Part shown: in pieces, positions 32,627-41,008 of the stretch
Layout of the letters: each line of letters opens with the position of its first letter
Position numbering within the stretch: position 1 is the stretch's first letter
Origin: Lewinella sp038528965
GTDB taxonomy: Bacteria; Bacteroidota; Bacteroidia; Chitinophagales; Saprospiraceae
Assembly (NCBI GenBank): GCA_038528965.1
Contig: JBCBEC010000004.1
Location: 1-64,000, forward strand
Direction of reading: 5' to 3'
Length of the DNA stretch: 64,000 nt
Translations under genes and position numbers: made by a program
Notes under the pieces: generated by a model
The model's input: only the letters and a program-made list of their open reading frames with translations
Databases searched by the model: none
Told to the model about the DNA's origin: nothing

Positions 32627-33631
32627 CTAGTTATCCAGCTCAAATTTAATCGGGATATTGATTAGCACGGGTACGGGGCGTCCGCGCTGCTTTCCAGTAA
32701 TCCAAGAGCCCGGTGCACTCATCGTTTCCAGAATGCGTACCAGTTCATTTCCGGCGCCAGCACCGATATCTCTAAGTATTTTGATCTCATCTAAGCTACC
32801 GTCACGCAGAACAACAGCTTGAGCCACCACGGTACCTTCCACTCGGTTTTCAGCAGCAATGGCAGGGTATTCCAGGCGCTCGTAAATAGTAGTTCGCATG
32901 GCATCTTCCGCGCATACTTTCCGTGCTCGGCCTTCTTTTGCTTCACAGGTTTCGGAATTAAACCTAGGCATCTGCTCTACTACTTTAAAGACCTCTCTGT
33001 AGGCCTGCGGAGTGGCTGTTGGAGTAGGAGCAGGTGGTGGCGGAGGCGGAGGTGACAGAACACCATCCACTTCTTCCATAGGAAGGTCTGGCCTAAGCGC
33101 TGGCGCAGGCATTTCCGAACTTCTACCACCACGTGCCTGGTCGGTCTGTTCGTCTGGTAATTTATAGCGAATAGGCAAATTGAAACGTACGGGAACCGCA
33201 TTTCCCCTTTGCTTACCAGGAATCCAACGGATTTCATCCGTGTTCATTTTTTCGACTAAGGCTACCGCCGCGGTTCCAATACCAGCCCCGGGATCTCGAA
33301 TCATTTTGATCTGATCAAGGGTGCCATCTTCCTGCACTACAAACTGCACAATTGCTGTTCCCTCTACACCATTCTCTAGGGCTATCGTCGGGTATTCTAG
33401 ATTTTCGTAAACATAGCGTAACAAGTGTTCCTGCGCACAAGACTTACGTTTTTGAGCATTTTTTTCGTCTTCACAGCCGGGAAACATTGGCATTTGCTCC
33501 ACTACCACAAAAATCTCTTCCGCTGGCGGAGGGGGTGGCGGTGGAGGGGGTGGTGGACTTTCGATTTGCCCTATTACAGGCGAGCTTAGCAAGATTGCTA
33601 CGGCAAAAGTAAAAAGGCGGGGTAAGCGCAT
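32627..33631 (-). CDS. Secreted protein with two TonB C-terminal domains
   Basis: 334 residues. A signal peptide (LFTFAVAILLSSPVIGQ) is followed by a polyproline stretch, a TonB_C domain (about 70-160, LEYPTIALENGVEGTAIVQF ... PVRFNLPIRYKL), a second proline-rich linker and a second TonB_C domain (about 245-334, LEYPAIAAENRVEGTVVAQA ... PVLINIPIKFEL). Each domain is preceded by a cysteine-containing EQMPxF segment. It lacks the N-terminal inner-membrane anchor of a true energy transducer. The tandem probably arose by internal duplication. Function not known; the substrate may be a TonB-dependent receptor or other periplasmic partner. Confidence 0.85.
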   Translation of the reverse strand: MRLPRLFTFAVAILLSSPVIGQIESPPPPPPPPPPPAEEIFVVVEQMPMFPGCEDEKNAQKRKSCAQEHLLRYVYENLEYPTIALENGVEGTAIVQFVVQEDGTLDQIKMIRDPGAGIGTAAVALVEKMNTDEIRWIPGKQRGNAVPVRFNLPIRYKLPDEQTDQARGGRSSEMPAPALRPDLPMEEVDGVLSPPPPPPPAPTPTATPQAYREVFKVVEQMPRFNSETCEAKEGRARKVCAEDAMRTTIYERLEYPAIAAENRVEGTVVAQAVVLRDGSLDEIKILRDIGAGAGNELVRILETMSAPGSWITGKQRGRPVPVLINIPIKFELDN

Positions 33632-33811
33632 ATTTTTCTTTTTAGTGAATACTACTCATTGCAAAACATGAGCTAAGGTGAGCAAATAAGCTGATTAATT
33701 CTACGGATAAGGAGTGATGAAATGAAAATAATTTGCCCCCGGAAGGGTCATCCTCCTCTAGATTACTTAGTCGAAAATGGACTGGTATCTGGTAGTTCTT
33801 GGTTATTCCCA

Positions 33812-33854
33812 GGTATTCATCCTACAACTAACGCACTAGTACAGGATGAATACC
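33812..33854. repeat. Perfect 12-bp inverted repeat
   Basis: GGTATTCATCCT (33812-33823) and AGGATGAATACC (33843-33854) lie 19 nt after the stop of the minus-strand BNR gene. No U run follows in that transcript, so it may stabilise or process the 3' end rather than terminate. The rest of 33632-33873 shows nothing else. Confidence 0.5.
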
Positions 33855-33873
33855 CAAGCATAAATCAGAAAGC

Positions 33874-36800
33874 TTAGTCGCTAGCCTTAGCCTCTTCCAT
33901 ATAGGTCTCCCACTCTTTTAACTGATCCTTGAGCTCAGCGTAGCGATCTAGTGCATCTTTACCCGGACGTTGATCTGCACCTCGCAGCATAAACCCAAGG
34001 TATTCAATTTGCTGAATCAACATGGGTTGTGGATAAATAACCCCTTCCTCAGACCGCATCGCACTCAACACTTCTGCCAAAGCTGCTCCGTAAGTTGATT
34101 TCTTTTCCTTATCCGACATCGCCCGATGAGCTTTCTTCCAACCTGCTTCCAAGCGTCGAGCCTGACTCAGGAGTTCATTCACGTTTTGCTGTAAAGCAAA
34201 CTGAGAACGCATATCCTTCACCGACACATCCGTAGCCGGCACGCGTGGGTCGGGAAGTAACACGAAGGAACGCTCCTCTACCTGATCTCCTACTCGTAGC
34301 TCCAAGCGGTAACTGCCTGGAGGCACCATGGGGCCACTCCGGTACGCCCGGCCCGATTGAACATGCCAAGCGCCCTGGGCTTTCAAGTCCCAACGGAAAC
34401 GCTGAATTCCCGCCTCCGCAGATAGCGCAGAGGTTTGCAGGACTTCAAACTGATTTAAGCCCATATTTTCAATCGTTTCCTTCGTTTCCTCCAAACTATC
34501 ACTACGGAACGCATTCACCACGGCACCATCCTCCGTAAGGATGCGAATTTCCACTGCATTAGTGTTTCCGGTAGGAAGGAAATAATCGATCGTAAGACCT
34601 GGGTTGGGATAATCAATATCACCACTACCTCTTACCATCGGGCTACGATACCGAACGGTAGCCTCTGGCTCAAATAAATAAGCCTGACTTGAAGTGGACG
34701 AATAGGCTTCATCATACAAAACGTGTAAACCATCCATAATCCAGAAACCACGGCCCATGGTTGAAAGCACTAAATCTCCCTGGTGGCACTTAATATCCGT
34801 GATAGGAGTAACGGGTAAGTTTTGCTGGAAAGCCTCCCACGAGGCTCCATCATCGAAAGAGATGAACATCCCGTATTCTGTACCGGCATACAACAGACCA
34901 GCTCGCTCAGGATCTTCCCGCACCACTCGGGTAGGAAAGTCTTGAGGAATACCACTATCCTTTCCGCTTAACAAGGTCCAAGAGGCACCGTAATCATTCG
35001 TACGGTAAATATAGGGCCGCTCATCTCCTAGTTGATAACGCAGAACAGCAGCATAGGCTTTAGCCGGATCATGCGGAGAAGGCTCTACCGCATCCACTCG
35101 CCCACCTGCAGGCAAGCCCGCTGGAGTTACATTTTTCCAGTTAGCTCCATTATCTCTGGTCACCTGTATGGGGCCGTCATTGGCGCCAGTCCATATCAGA
35201 CCAGGTGTGATGGGAGATTCGCGGATACTGTAAATGGTACTATAAAATTCTTCCCCGGTAATATCTCGGGTGATTGGACTACCGGAAATCACTTGTTTAT
35301 CTTCCTCAAAGGCCGTTAAGTCAGGAGAAATCGTCTCCCAGGTCACCCCTTCATCGGTGGTGCGATGTACAAACTGAGAGGTATGATAAACTACGTCGGG
35401 ATTATGCGGAGAGACATGAATGGGAGAAACCCGTTGGAACCGATAGCGCAAATCCTTAGGGTTATGGCCGTACATATTCGAGGCCCCCACGTAGTAAGAA
35501 CGCTCGACCCCGGTGCGCTTATCAAATACCCCAAAACGCCCTTTACAATTAGAATAGACAATATCTGGGTTATTGGGATGAGGCACTGCCGGACCAGTTT
35601 CACAACCGCCAGTATTAATGATCCAACCAATACCATTTACCTGACGGGCATCAGGTGGCAGACTGGGTACTGCAATAGTGGTATAATTATCTTGCTGCCC
35701 CGCATAAAGCCAGTAAGGAAACTGATTATCCACTTCAACTTGGTACAGCTCAGCAGTCGGTTGATTAAACTGCGTAGACCAGGACTCACCGCCGTTATGA
35801 GTCACATTAGCGCCGCCATCATTGGCCTGAATGAAGAGTTGTGGATTATCAGGGTTAATCCACATATCATGGTTATCACCGTGAGGTGGACGCATCCGCA
35901 CCCAAGTTTTTCCACCATCCACCGACTTATAGTAGCCGGTAGCCAGGGCATAAATGACTTGAGCATTTTGGGGGTCAATACGAATATTGGTGTAATAAAA
36001 TGGCCGGGTACGAATTCCCCGAAAACTGGATACTAAGGTAAACGACTTACCCTGATCTTCTGATTTATAAAGCCCACCTTCATCTCCAGGAGCCTCAATC
36101 AGCGCATACACGATGCGTGAATCAGAAGGACAAACAGCTACGTCAATTTTACCAATGAGGTCTTTGGGCAAGCCACGTGTGACCTTTTGCCAGCTCGTAC
36201 CGCCGTCTACTGATTTGTAAATTCCACCCTCTTCCGGTGTACCACCACTAATGATAGTCCATGGCTTACGCTCAGCTTTCCAGGCCGTGGCAAAAAGGAT
36301 ATTAGGGTTCCCTGGCAACATTTCTACATCCGAAAAGCCCACTTGATCAGAGTGAAAAAGGACCCGCTCCCAACTACGTCCGCCATCCGTAGTTCGGTAA
36401 ACGCCACGCTCTTCATTAGCCTTAAAGGGCTGTCCAATGGCCGCAACAAAGACCGTATTGTGATCATTGGGGTGAATCACCATGGCCCCTATTTGCCCCA
36501 CATTATCGAGGCCAATATGCTGCCAGGTACTCCCAGCATCAATGGATTTATAAACACCTTTGCCAAGAATGACATTGCTACGTAACCCGTCTGAACCAGT
36601 ACCTACGTACACAATATTAGGATCTTGATGTGCTACCGCAATAGCGCCAATAGAAGGTGTGGTAAAGTGACCATCGGATATATTAGCCCAGCGAGTGCCG
36701 TAATCCGTTGTTTTCCATACTCCACCACCGGTAGCCCCCAAGTAAAAGGTTCCAGGCTCTTGAACAGTACCCGCTACGGCAGTTACCCGCCCACCTCGAT

Positions 36801-36909
36801 AAGGACCAACCGAACGGTATTCCAGAAAATCAAGATCATACTGCGCCCATACGTCTGAAACCAGAACAGATAAGCAACATAGCAGAATAGTAGTAAAAAT
36901 TGTTTTCAT
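33874..36909 (-). CDS. Large BNR/sortilin-type beta-propeller secreted protein (paralogue)
   Basis: 1011 residues from the ATG at 36909, which gives a signal peptide (IFTTILLCCLSVLVSDVWAQ). An upstream ATG at 36936 would add nine residues. BNR repeats are frequent (KTTDYGTRW, SIDAGSTW, TTDGGRSW, SVDGGTSW). The architecture matches the protein at 29355-32573: a FLEYRSVGPYRGGRVTAVAG start, then GATGGGVWKT, with a similar helical C-terminus. An alternative call is sialidase-like. The gene is transcribed towards the double TonB_C gene. Confidence 0.88.
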   Translation of the reverse strand: MKTIFTTILLCCLSVLVSDVWAQYDLDFLEYRSVGPYRGGRVTAVAGTVQEPGTFYLGATGGGVWKTTDYGTRWANISDGHFTTPSIGAIAVAHQDPNIVYVGTGSDGLRSNVILGKGVYKSIDAGSTWQHIGLDNVGQIGAMVIHPNDHNTVFVAAIGQPFKANEERGVYRTTDGGRSWERVLFHSDQVGFSDVEMLPGNPNILFATAWKAERKPWTIISGGTPEEGGIYKSVDGGTSWQKVTRGLPKDLIGKIDVAVCPSDSRIVYALIEAPGDEGGLYKSEDQGKSFTLVSSFRGIRTRPFYYTNIRIDPQNAQVIYALATGYYKSVDGGKTWVRMRPPHGDNHDMWINPDNPQLFIQANDGGANVTHNGGESWSTQFNQPTAELYQVEVDNQFPYWLYAGQQDNYTTIAVPSLPPDARQVNGIGWIINTGGCETGPAVPHPNNPDIVYSNCKGRFGVFDKRTGVERSYYVGASNMYGHNPKDLRYRFQRVSPIHVSPHNPDVVYHTSQFVHRTTDEGVTWETISPDLTAFEEDKQVISGSPITRDITGEEFYSTIYSIRESPITPGLIWTGANDGPIQVTRDNGANWKNVTPAGLPAGGRVDAVEPSPHDPAKAYAAVLRYQLGDERPYIYRTNDYGASWTLLSGKDSGIPQDFPTRVVREDPERAGLLYAGTEYGMFISFDDGASWEAFQQNLPVTPITDIKCHQGDLVLSTMGRGFWIMDGLHVLYDEAYSSTSSQAYLFEPEATVRYRSPMVRGSGDIDYPNPGLTIDYFLPTGNTNAVEIRILTEDGAVVNAFRSDSLEETKETIENMGLNQFEVLQTSALSAEAGIQRFRWDLKAQGAWHVQSGRAYRSGPMVPPGSYRLELRVGDQVEERSFVLLPDPRVPATDVSVKDMRSQFALQQNVNELLSQARRLEAGWKKAHRAMSDKEKKSTYGAALAEVLSAMRSEEGVIYPQPMLIQQIEYLGFMLRGADQRPGKDALDRYAELKDQLKEWETYMEEAKASD

Positions 36910-37431
36910 ACTAGTGGTGTTAGTCAAGTCCATCACGAACTGGCTTTACTTTTTTGTTTAAATATTTAAATAAATAAAACAAAATAACTATATTTGTAAC
37001 CGAGCATTAAGAAAAGCACTCAATCATAGGCTTCATTTCCCTTGCCACTTACAGCGCTCTGGTGGCAAACATTCGATGGTAACAATTCCCGTTTTTCTGC
37101 TCGCTATAGGATTATGCTGGCTCTGTTGACTAATGATCGTCAACAGAGGTGTGAATCCCATGCTTTTGCTCACAGGGTGAGTAGAGGTCATGTCCCGGAC
37201 CAGGAGAGGGTGGGCCCGCCGAAGGCGGTATGTCCCAAATTATTATTCCTACCATCCACCCCACTCAATCCTCAATCTCCTCTCTCTCAAATATAAGCTT
37301 TCTCCACTCCTCCAGAATATCTCCGCCTCAACTATGACCTTAGCAAAACATTAACACCCTCAAGGTGTTCCAAATATCAATAAGCTGCGTCTAATAGACG
37401 TTAGAACATCTGAAAACAATTTGCATCCAAT
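36910..37431. other. 522-nt intergenic region with strong hairpins
   Basis: A TATATTTG box at 36989-36996 on the plus strand resembles a -7 element. Downstream are a perfect 10-bp hairpin CTCTGTTGAC/GTCAACAGAG (37121-37148) and a GC-rich CCGCC-GAA-GGCGG hairpin (37216-37228) flanked by two ATGTCCC copies. No open gene is supported. It is either a long leader of the lolA gene, a small RNA or a decayed repeat. Confidence 0.45.
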
Positions 37432-38112
37432 ATGTTGAAACATATCCTATTAAGCACCTTGGGTTTACTACTTAGCTTTGGCGGCTATGCCCAGGACTAC
37501 ACCAAGTCCGAAGACTCAGACCCTGAAGCTCGAAAAATCCTTAATCAAGTACGGCAAAAGTACGAGGCCTACACCTCTCTGGAAGCCAATTTCGCACTCG
37601 ACATCGAGTTTCCCGAGCAACCCAAAGAAACACAGAACGGCACTTTGGCCCGTAGCGGCGATAAATATCGCGTAAATTTTGGTGGCCAAGAGGTCCTATC
37701 TGATGGTGCGGCACTGTATCTGGTCTTACATGGCAATGAGTCTGTACAGATCAATGACCTACCTGAGCCCGGTGAAGACACTGGCCTACTTTCGCCACAA
37801 GCGTTGTTCAACTTCTATGATAACGGCCAGTTTATCTACAGTCTGATTGATACCCAAACAGAGGATCGTCGGGTTGTTCATATCATAGAGTTCAAACCTA
37901 CTGATCGCAATAGCGAATATGCCAAACTACGCATGATCGTTGCCCGCGACAGTAAAGAAATAATACGGGTCAAAGCTTTTGCCAAAGATGGTAGCCGCTA
38001 TACCTTCCGCATTAGCAATATCAATAGCAACAAGCGTTTCGCTAGCGACTATTTCGCCTTTAGTGAAAGTAAATACCCTAACTATTACATTGAAGACTTG
38101 CGCGACGAGTAA
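37432..38112 (+). CDS. lolA: Outer-membrane lipoprotein carrier protein LolA-like
   Basis: 226 residues with a signal peptide (LLSTLGLLLSFGGYAQ). It has the LolA pattern: ARKILNQVRQKYEAYTSLEA, NFALDIEFPEQ, NGTLARSGDKYRVNFGGQE, LYLVLHGNESVQI, then a C-terminal strand set ending FRISNINSNKRFASDYFAF. LolA carries lipoproteins from the inner to the outer membrane; Bacteroidetes homologues diverge and the assignment rests on fold-level motifs. A hairpin-terminator follows. Confidence 0.8.
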   Translation: MLKHILLSTLGLLLSFGGYAQDYTKSEDSDPEARKILNQVRQKYEAYTSLEANFALDIEFPEQPKETQNGTLARSGDKYRVNFGGQEVLSDGAALYLVLHGNESVQINDLPEPGEDTGLLSPQALFNFYDNGQFIYSLIDTQTEDRRVVHIIEFKPTDRNSEYAKLRMIVARDSKEIIRVKAFAKDGSRYTFRISNINSNKRFASDYFAFSESKYPNYYIEDLRDE

Positions 38113-38190
38113 GTTCCCCAAACCTCACCCTTGTATGTATAATTGGCCTGGCGCAGCATAATCGCTATCTTTACCAGGCACCAAAATGAC

Positions 38191-38234
38191 GCCTCCCAAG
38201 CCCTGAGAATTGGTGCTTAGGAGGCCTATTTTTT
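38191..38234 (+). terminator. Terminator-like hairpin ending directly at a start codon
   Basis: GCCTCCCAAGC (38191-38201) pairs with GCTTAGGAGGC (38215-38225), followed by CTATTTTTT, and then the ATG at 38235 with no spacer. It could terminate lolA transcripts and would also hide or block the next start. An upstream GCCTGG/CCAGGC stem lies at about 38143-38180. Confidence 0.65.
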
Positions 38235-39734
38235 ATGGGTTGGAAATCAGCACTACTTAAGCCATTTGCCAAATATGTTGCCCGCAATATCGATCGCTGG
38301 GCGGCTGCCCCTTTGGTGGCACAAGAACAAGTGTTTCGTAACTTGATGCAACAGGGTGCCAAAACCCGTTTTGGCAAAGATCATCAACTCCAGCCAAGCA
38401 CTACCTACGCTGCCTTTCGCGAACAGGTCCCCTTACGCGACTACGAAGGTCTTAAGCCTTATGTGGAACTGATTAAACAAGGCCAAAAAGATGTGCTCTG
38501 GCCGGGGCACCCTGCTTATTTTGCCAAAACCAGCGGCACTACCTCTGGCGTAAAGTACATCCCGCTTACTAAAGACAGCCTGCCCAACCATTTTGGTACC
38601 GCCCGCAACGCACTTTTCAACTATTACGCCCGCACCGGTAAAGGCAACTGGCTAGATGGAAAGATGATTTTTCTTTCGGGTAGCCCAGAAATGCAGGAAG
38701 TGGCTGGTATCAAAACTGGGCGACTTTCCGGCATTGTCAATCACCAAGTACCGGCTTGGTTGCGGACGAACCAACTTCCCTCCTACACTACCAATATCAT
38801 TGAAGATTGGGAAACCAAGCTGGAAGGAATCGTCAAGGAGACCCTTCCTGCTGACATGCGGCTCATCAGTGGTATTCCTCCTTGGGTGCAGATGTACTAC
38901 GAACGCTTACTCGAGGTTACCGGCAAACGCTACGTGAAAGATATCTTCCCCAACTACGAGGTATTTGTCTACGGCGGTGTCAACTTTGAGCCTTATCGCA
39001 GTGCGCTAGAGGAATTAGTGGGCAAACGGCTAGACAGCGTAGAAACCTACCCCGCTAGCGAAGGCTTTGTGGCTTTTCAAGATAGCCAGACCGAGCCTGG
39101 CCTGCTATTAAATGTAGCCAGCGGTATCTTCTTCGAATTTGTTCCAGCAGGTGAGATTTTCAATGAACATCCCACTCGTCTTTCTCTGGCCGAGGTAGAG
39201 TTGGGCGTCAACTACGCTATTATCATCAACAGCAATGCTGGTCTCTGGGGCTACAACCTCGGCGATACAGTAGAATTTGTCAGCAAGCAACCCTATCGCC
39301 TTCGGGTCACGGGGCGTATCAAGCATTTCATTTCGGCCTTTGGCGAGCACGTTATCGGCAAGGAGGTTGAAACAGCTATGCTAGAAGCCGTGGGCGATAG
39401 CAGCACACGACCGGTCGAATTTACCGTGGCTCCACAGGTCAATCCTCCGGAAGGCGGCCTACCTTACCACGAGTGGTTTGTTGAGTTTGAAAACCCTCCA
39501 GTAAACCTAGATGTTTTCAGTCAACAGCTCAATCAGTCGATGGTGCGGCAGAATATTTATTATCAAGACTTGATCGACGGCAGTATTCTTCGCCCGCTGG
39601 TCATTCGGCCACTTAAGCGAGATGCTTTTCGCGCTTACATGAAAACACAGGGTAAACTCGGCGGGCAAAACAAAGTCCCTCGCCTGAGTAACGATCGTAA
39701 AATTGCTGACTTCTTAATCAATTACGCACAATGA
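38235..39734 (+). CDS. GH3-like acyl-adenylate/amide ligase family protein
   Basis: 499 residues, GH3 auxin-responsive-promoter family as found in bacteria. TSGTTSGVKYIPLTKDSL is the ATP-binding P-loop motif, YPASEGFVAFQ and VFVYGGVNFEPY the second and third adenylation motifs, and YRLRVTGRIKHFISAFGEHV the C-terminal motif. The ANL-fold enzymes activate a carboxylate with ATP. The bacterial substrate is not known. Its stop overlaps the start of the TPR-SH3 gene (ATGA). Confidence 0.9.
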   Translation: MGWKSALLKPFAKYVARNIDRWAAAPLVAQEQVFRNLMQQGAKTRFGKDHQLQPSTTYAAFREQVPLRDYEGLKPYVELIKQGQKDVLWPGHPAYFAKTSGTTSGVKYIPLTKDSLPNHFGTARNALFNYYARTGKGNWLDGKMIFLSGSPEMQEVAGIKTGRLSGIVNHQVPAWLRTNQLPSYTTNIIEDWETKLEGIVKETLPADMRLISGIPPWVQMYYERLLEVTGKRYVKDIFPNYEVFVYGGVNFEPYRSALEELVGKRLDSVETYPASEGFVAFQDSQTEPGLLLNVASGIFFEFVPAGEIFNEHPTRLSLAEVELGVNYAIIINSNAGLWGYNLGDTVEFVSKQPYRLRVTGRIKHFISAFGEHVIGKEVETAMLEAVGDSSTRPVEFTVAPQVNPPEGGLPYHEWFVEFENPPVNLDVFSQQLNQSMVRQNIYYQDLIDGSILRPLVIRPLKRDAFRAYMKTQGKLGGQNKVPRLSNDRKIADFLINYAQ

Positions 39735-40513
39735 AAAGGCTAACGCTACTTGCGCTTTTCGGATTCCTATTTGGCACTCTTACGCTAGCGCAAAGCGCAG
39801 AAGAAGTAGTAGAACAAGCCAACCAACAGCTGGGAGCACAACGCTACGAACAAGCTATTGCGAGCTATGAAAGCCTGATCAGTCAAGGGTATTCCTCTGC
39901 TAGTCTGCATTTCAATCTGGGTATGGCCCACTATCATGCTGCCGCTCTGGGTCCCGCCATTCTGCACTTGGAAAAGGCTCGTAAGCTTGCACCTTACGAT
40001 GGCAAAATTGAGAAGAACCTGGAATTGATTCGTAATGAGCAAAAGGATGGATTGCTTCCCCTTCCCACTTTTTTCCTCTATGATTGGTGGCATAATATCG
40101 CTGCTCGGCTTCGGCCTGATGCTTGGGCAGTACTGGCTGTGATATTCATGATCTTGGGCGCTTTGGGCGTTGCCAGCTGGTTTCGGTACCGTAAAGCAGC
40201 AAATGCCCCCGCTTGGTTTGCCCGCTGGAGGAGAAGGCTGCTCCTCACCGCTCCAATATTGTTGGTATTTGCATTACTATTCGTTCTATTTGCCACTACT
40301 CGTACGACGGCTTTGGCTAAAAAGGACCAGGCTGTTTTACTCCGCGCAGAGGTGATTGTCTATGCAACTCCGGATGAAAAATCCAACCAGGATATCACTT
40401 TACACGAGGGCCTGCGGGTACGCTTACTAGACACCTACGAAGGCTGGAAAAAAATTGAGTTGGTAGATGGTAGAAGTGGTTGGGTAAAATCTGATCAGCT
40501 CGCTGAGATTTAG
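39731..40513 (+). CDS. BatE-like membrane protein with TPR and SH3 domains
   Basis: 260 residues. A signal-like N-terminus (LALFGFLFGTLTLAQ) is followed by TPR repeats (about 25-105, AQRYEQAIASYESLISQGYS, LHFNLGMAHYHAAALGPAIL), two TM helices (about 130-155 and 170-192) and a C-terminal bacterial SH3 domain (EVIVYATPDEKSNQDITLHE ... WVKSDQLAEI). The layout matches BatE of the aerotolerance (Bat) cluster, but no other bat genes are near, so the call rests on architecture. It overlaps the upstream GH3 gene by 4 nt. Confidence 0.78.
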   Translation: MKRLTLLALFGFLFGTLTLAQSAEEVVEQANQQLGAQRYEQAIASYESLISQGYSSASLHFNLGMAHYHAAALGPAILHLEKARKLAPYDGKIEKNLELIRNEQKDGLLPLPTFFLYDWWHNIAARLRPDAWAVLAVIFMILGALGVASWFRYRKAANAPAWFARWRRRLLLTAPILLVFALLFVLFATTRTTALAKKDQAVLLRAEVIVYATPDEKSNQDITLHEGLRVRLLDTYEGWKKIELVDGRSGWVKSDQLAEI

Positions 40514-40563
40514 TTTTTTATTCAATCTCACCCAAGAAGTTGCTTACCTCAACACTCAGCAAG

Positions 40564-40929
40564 ATGGAAGAACAGCTTACTCAATTTTATCTAGACCAGA
40601 AGGAACCAATGCGCAGTGCGTTGATGGCCCTAAGAGACATTATTTTAGGCCTGGATGCGGGTATCCAATCTGCGTGGAAGTACAGTAGCCCTTTTTTCGT
40701 TTACCAAGGTAAGAACCTCTGTTACCTGTGGTATGATAAGCAAACGCGGCATCCGTATATTGGTATAATTGATGGGCATAGAATTGAACATCCTGTATTG
40801 CTAAAGGGAGACCGGAAGCAGATCAAAATACTAGCCGTAAACCCTAAAGAAGACTTCCCGATTGACGCCATCCAAGAGGTGTTAGTGGAGGCCATGGAGT
40901 TGTGCGCAGCACGTGGAAAGAAAAGCTAA
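40564..40929 (+). CDS. DUF1801 domain-containing protein
   Basis: 121 residues from the ATG at 40564 (a TTG at 40540 also lies in frame). DUF1801 pattern: QLTQFYLDQKEPMRSALMALRD, IQSAWKYSSPFFVYQGKNLC and PYIGIIDGHRIEHPVLL. Small cytoplasmic protein with a YdhG/IFI30-like alpha/beta fold; the role is unknown. Downstream of the GH3-BatE pair by 51 nt. Confidence 0.88.
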   Translation: MEEQLTQFYLDQKEPMRSALMALRDIILGLDAGIQSAWKYSSPFFVYQGKNLCYLWYDKQTRHPYIGIIDGHRIEHPVLLKGDRKQIKILAVNPKEDFPIDAIQEVLVEAMELCAARGKKS

Positions 40930-41008
40930 CCTACCAATTGCCACCGATTAGTCTATCGTGATGCTTACCTTAGGTCTTCTTCCCAGCTTATTTCAAGATG
41001 CTCCATAG

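Noticed and set aside
35365..36036. 223-residue plus-strand open frame inside the BNR gene
   Set aside because: Antisense to the BNR protein; composition follows the complement of BNR repeat codons.
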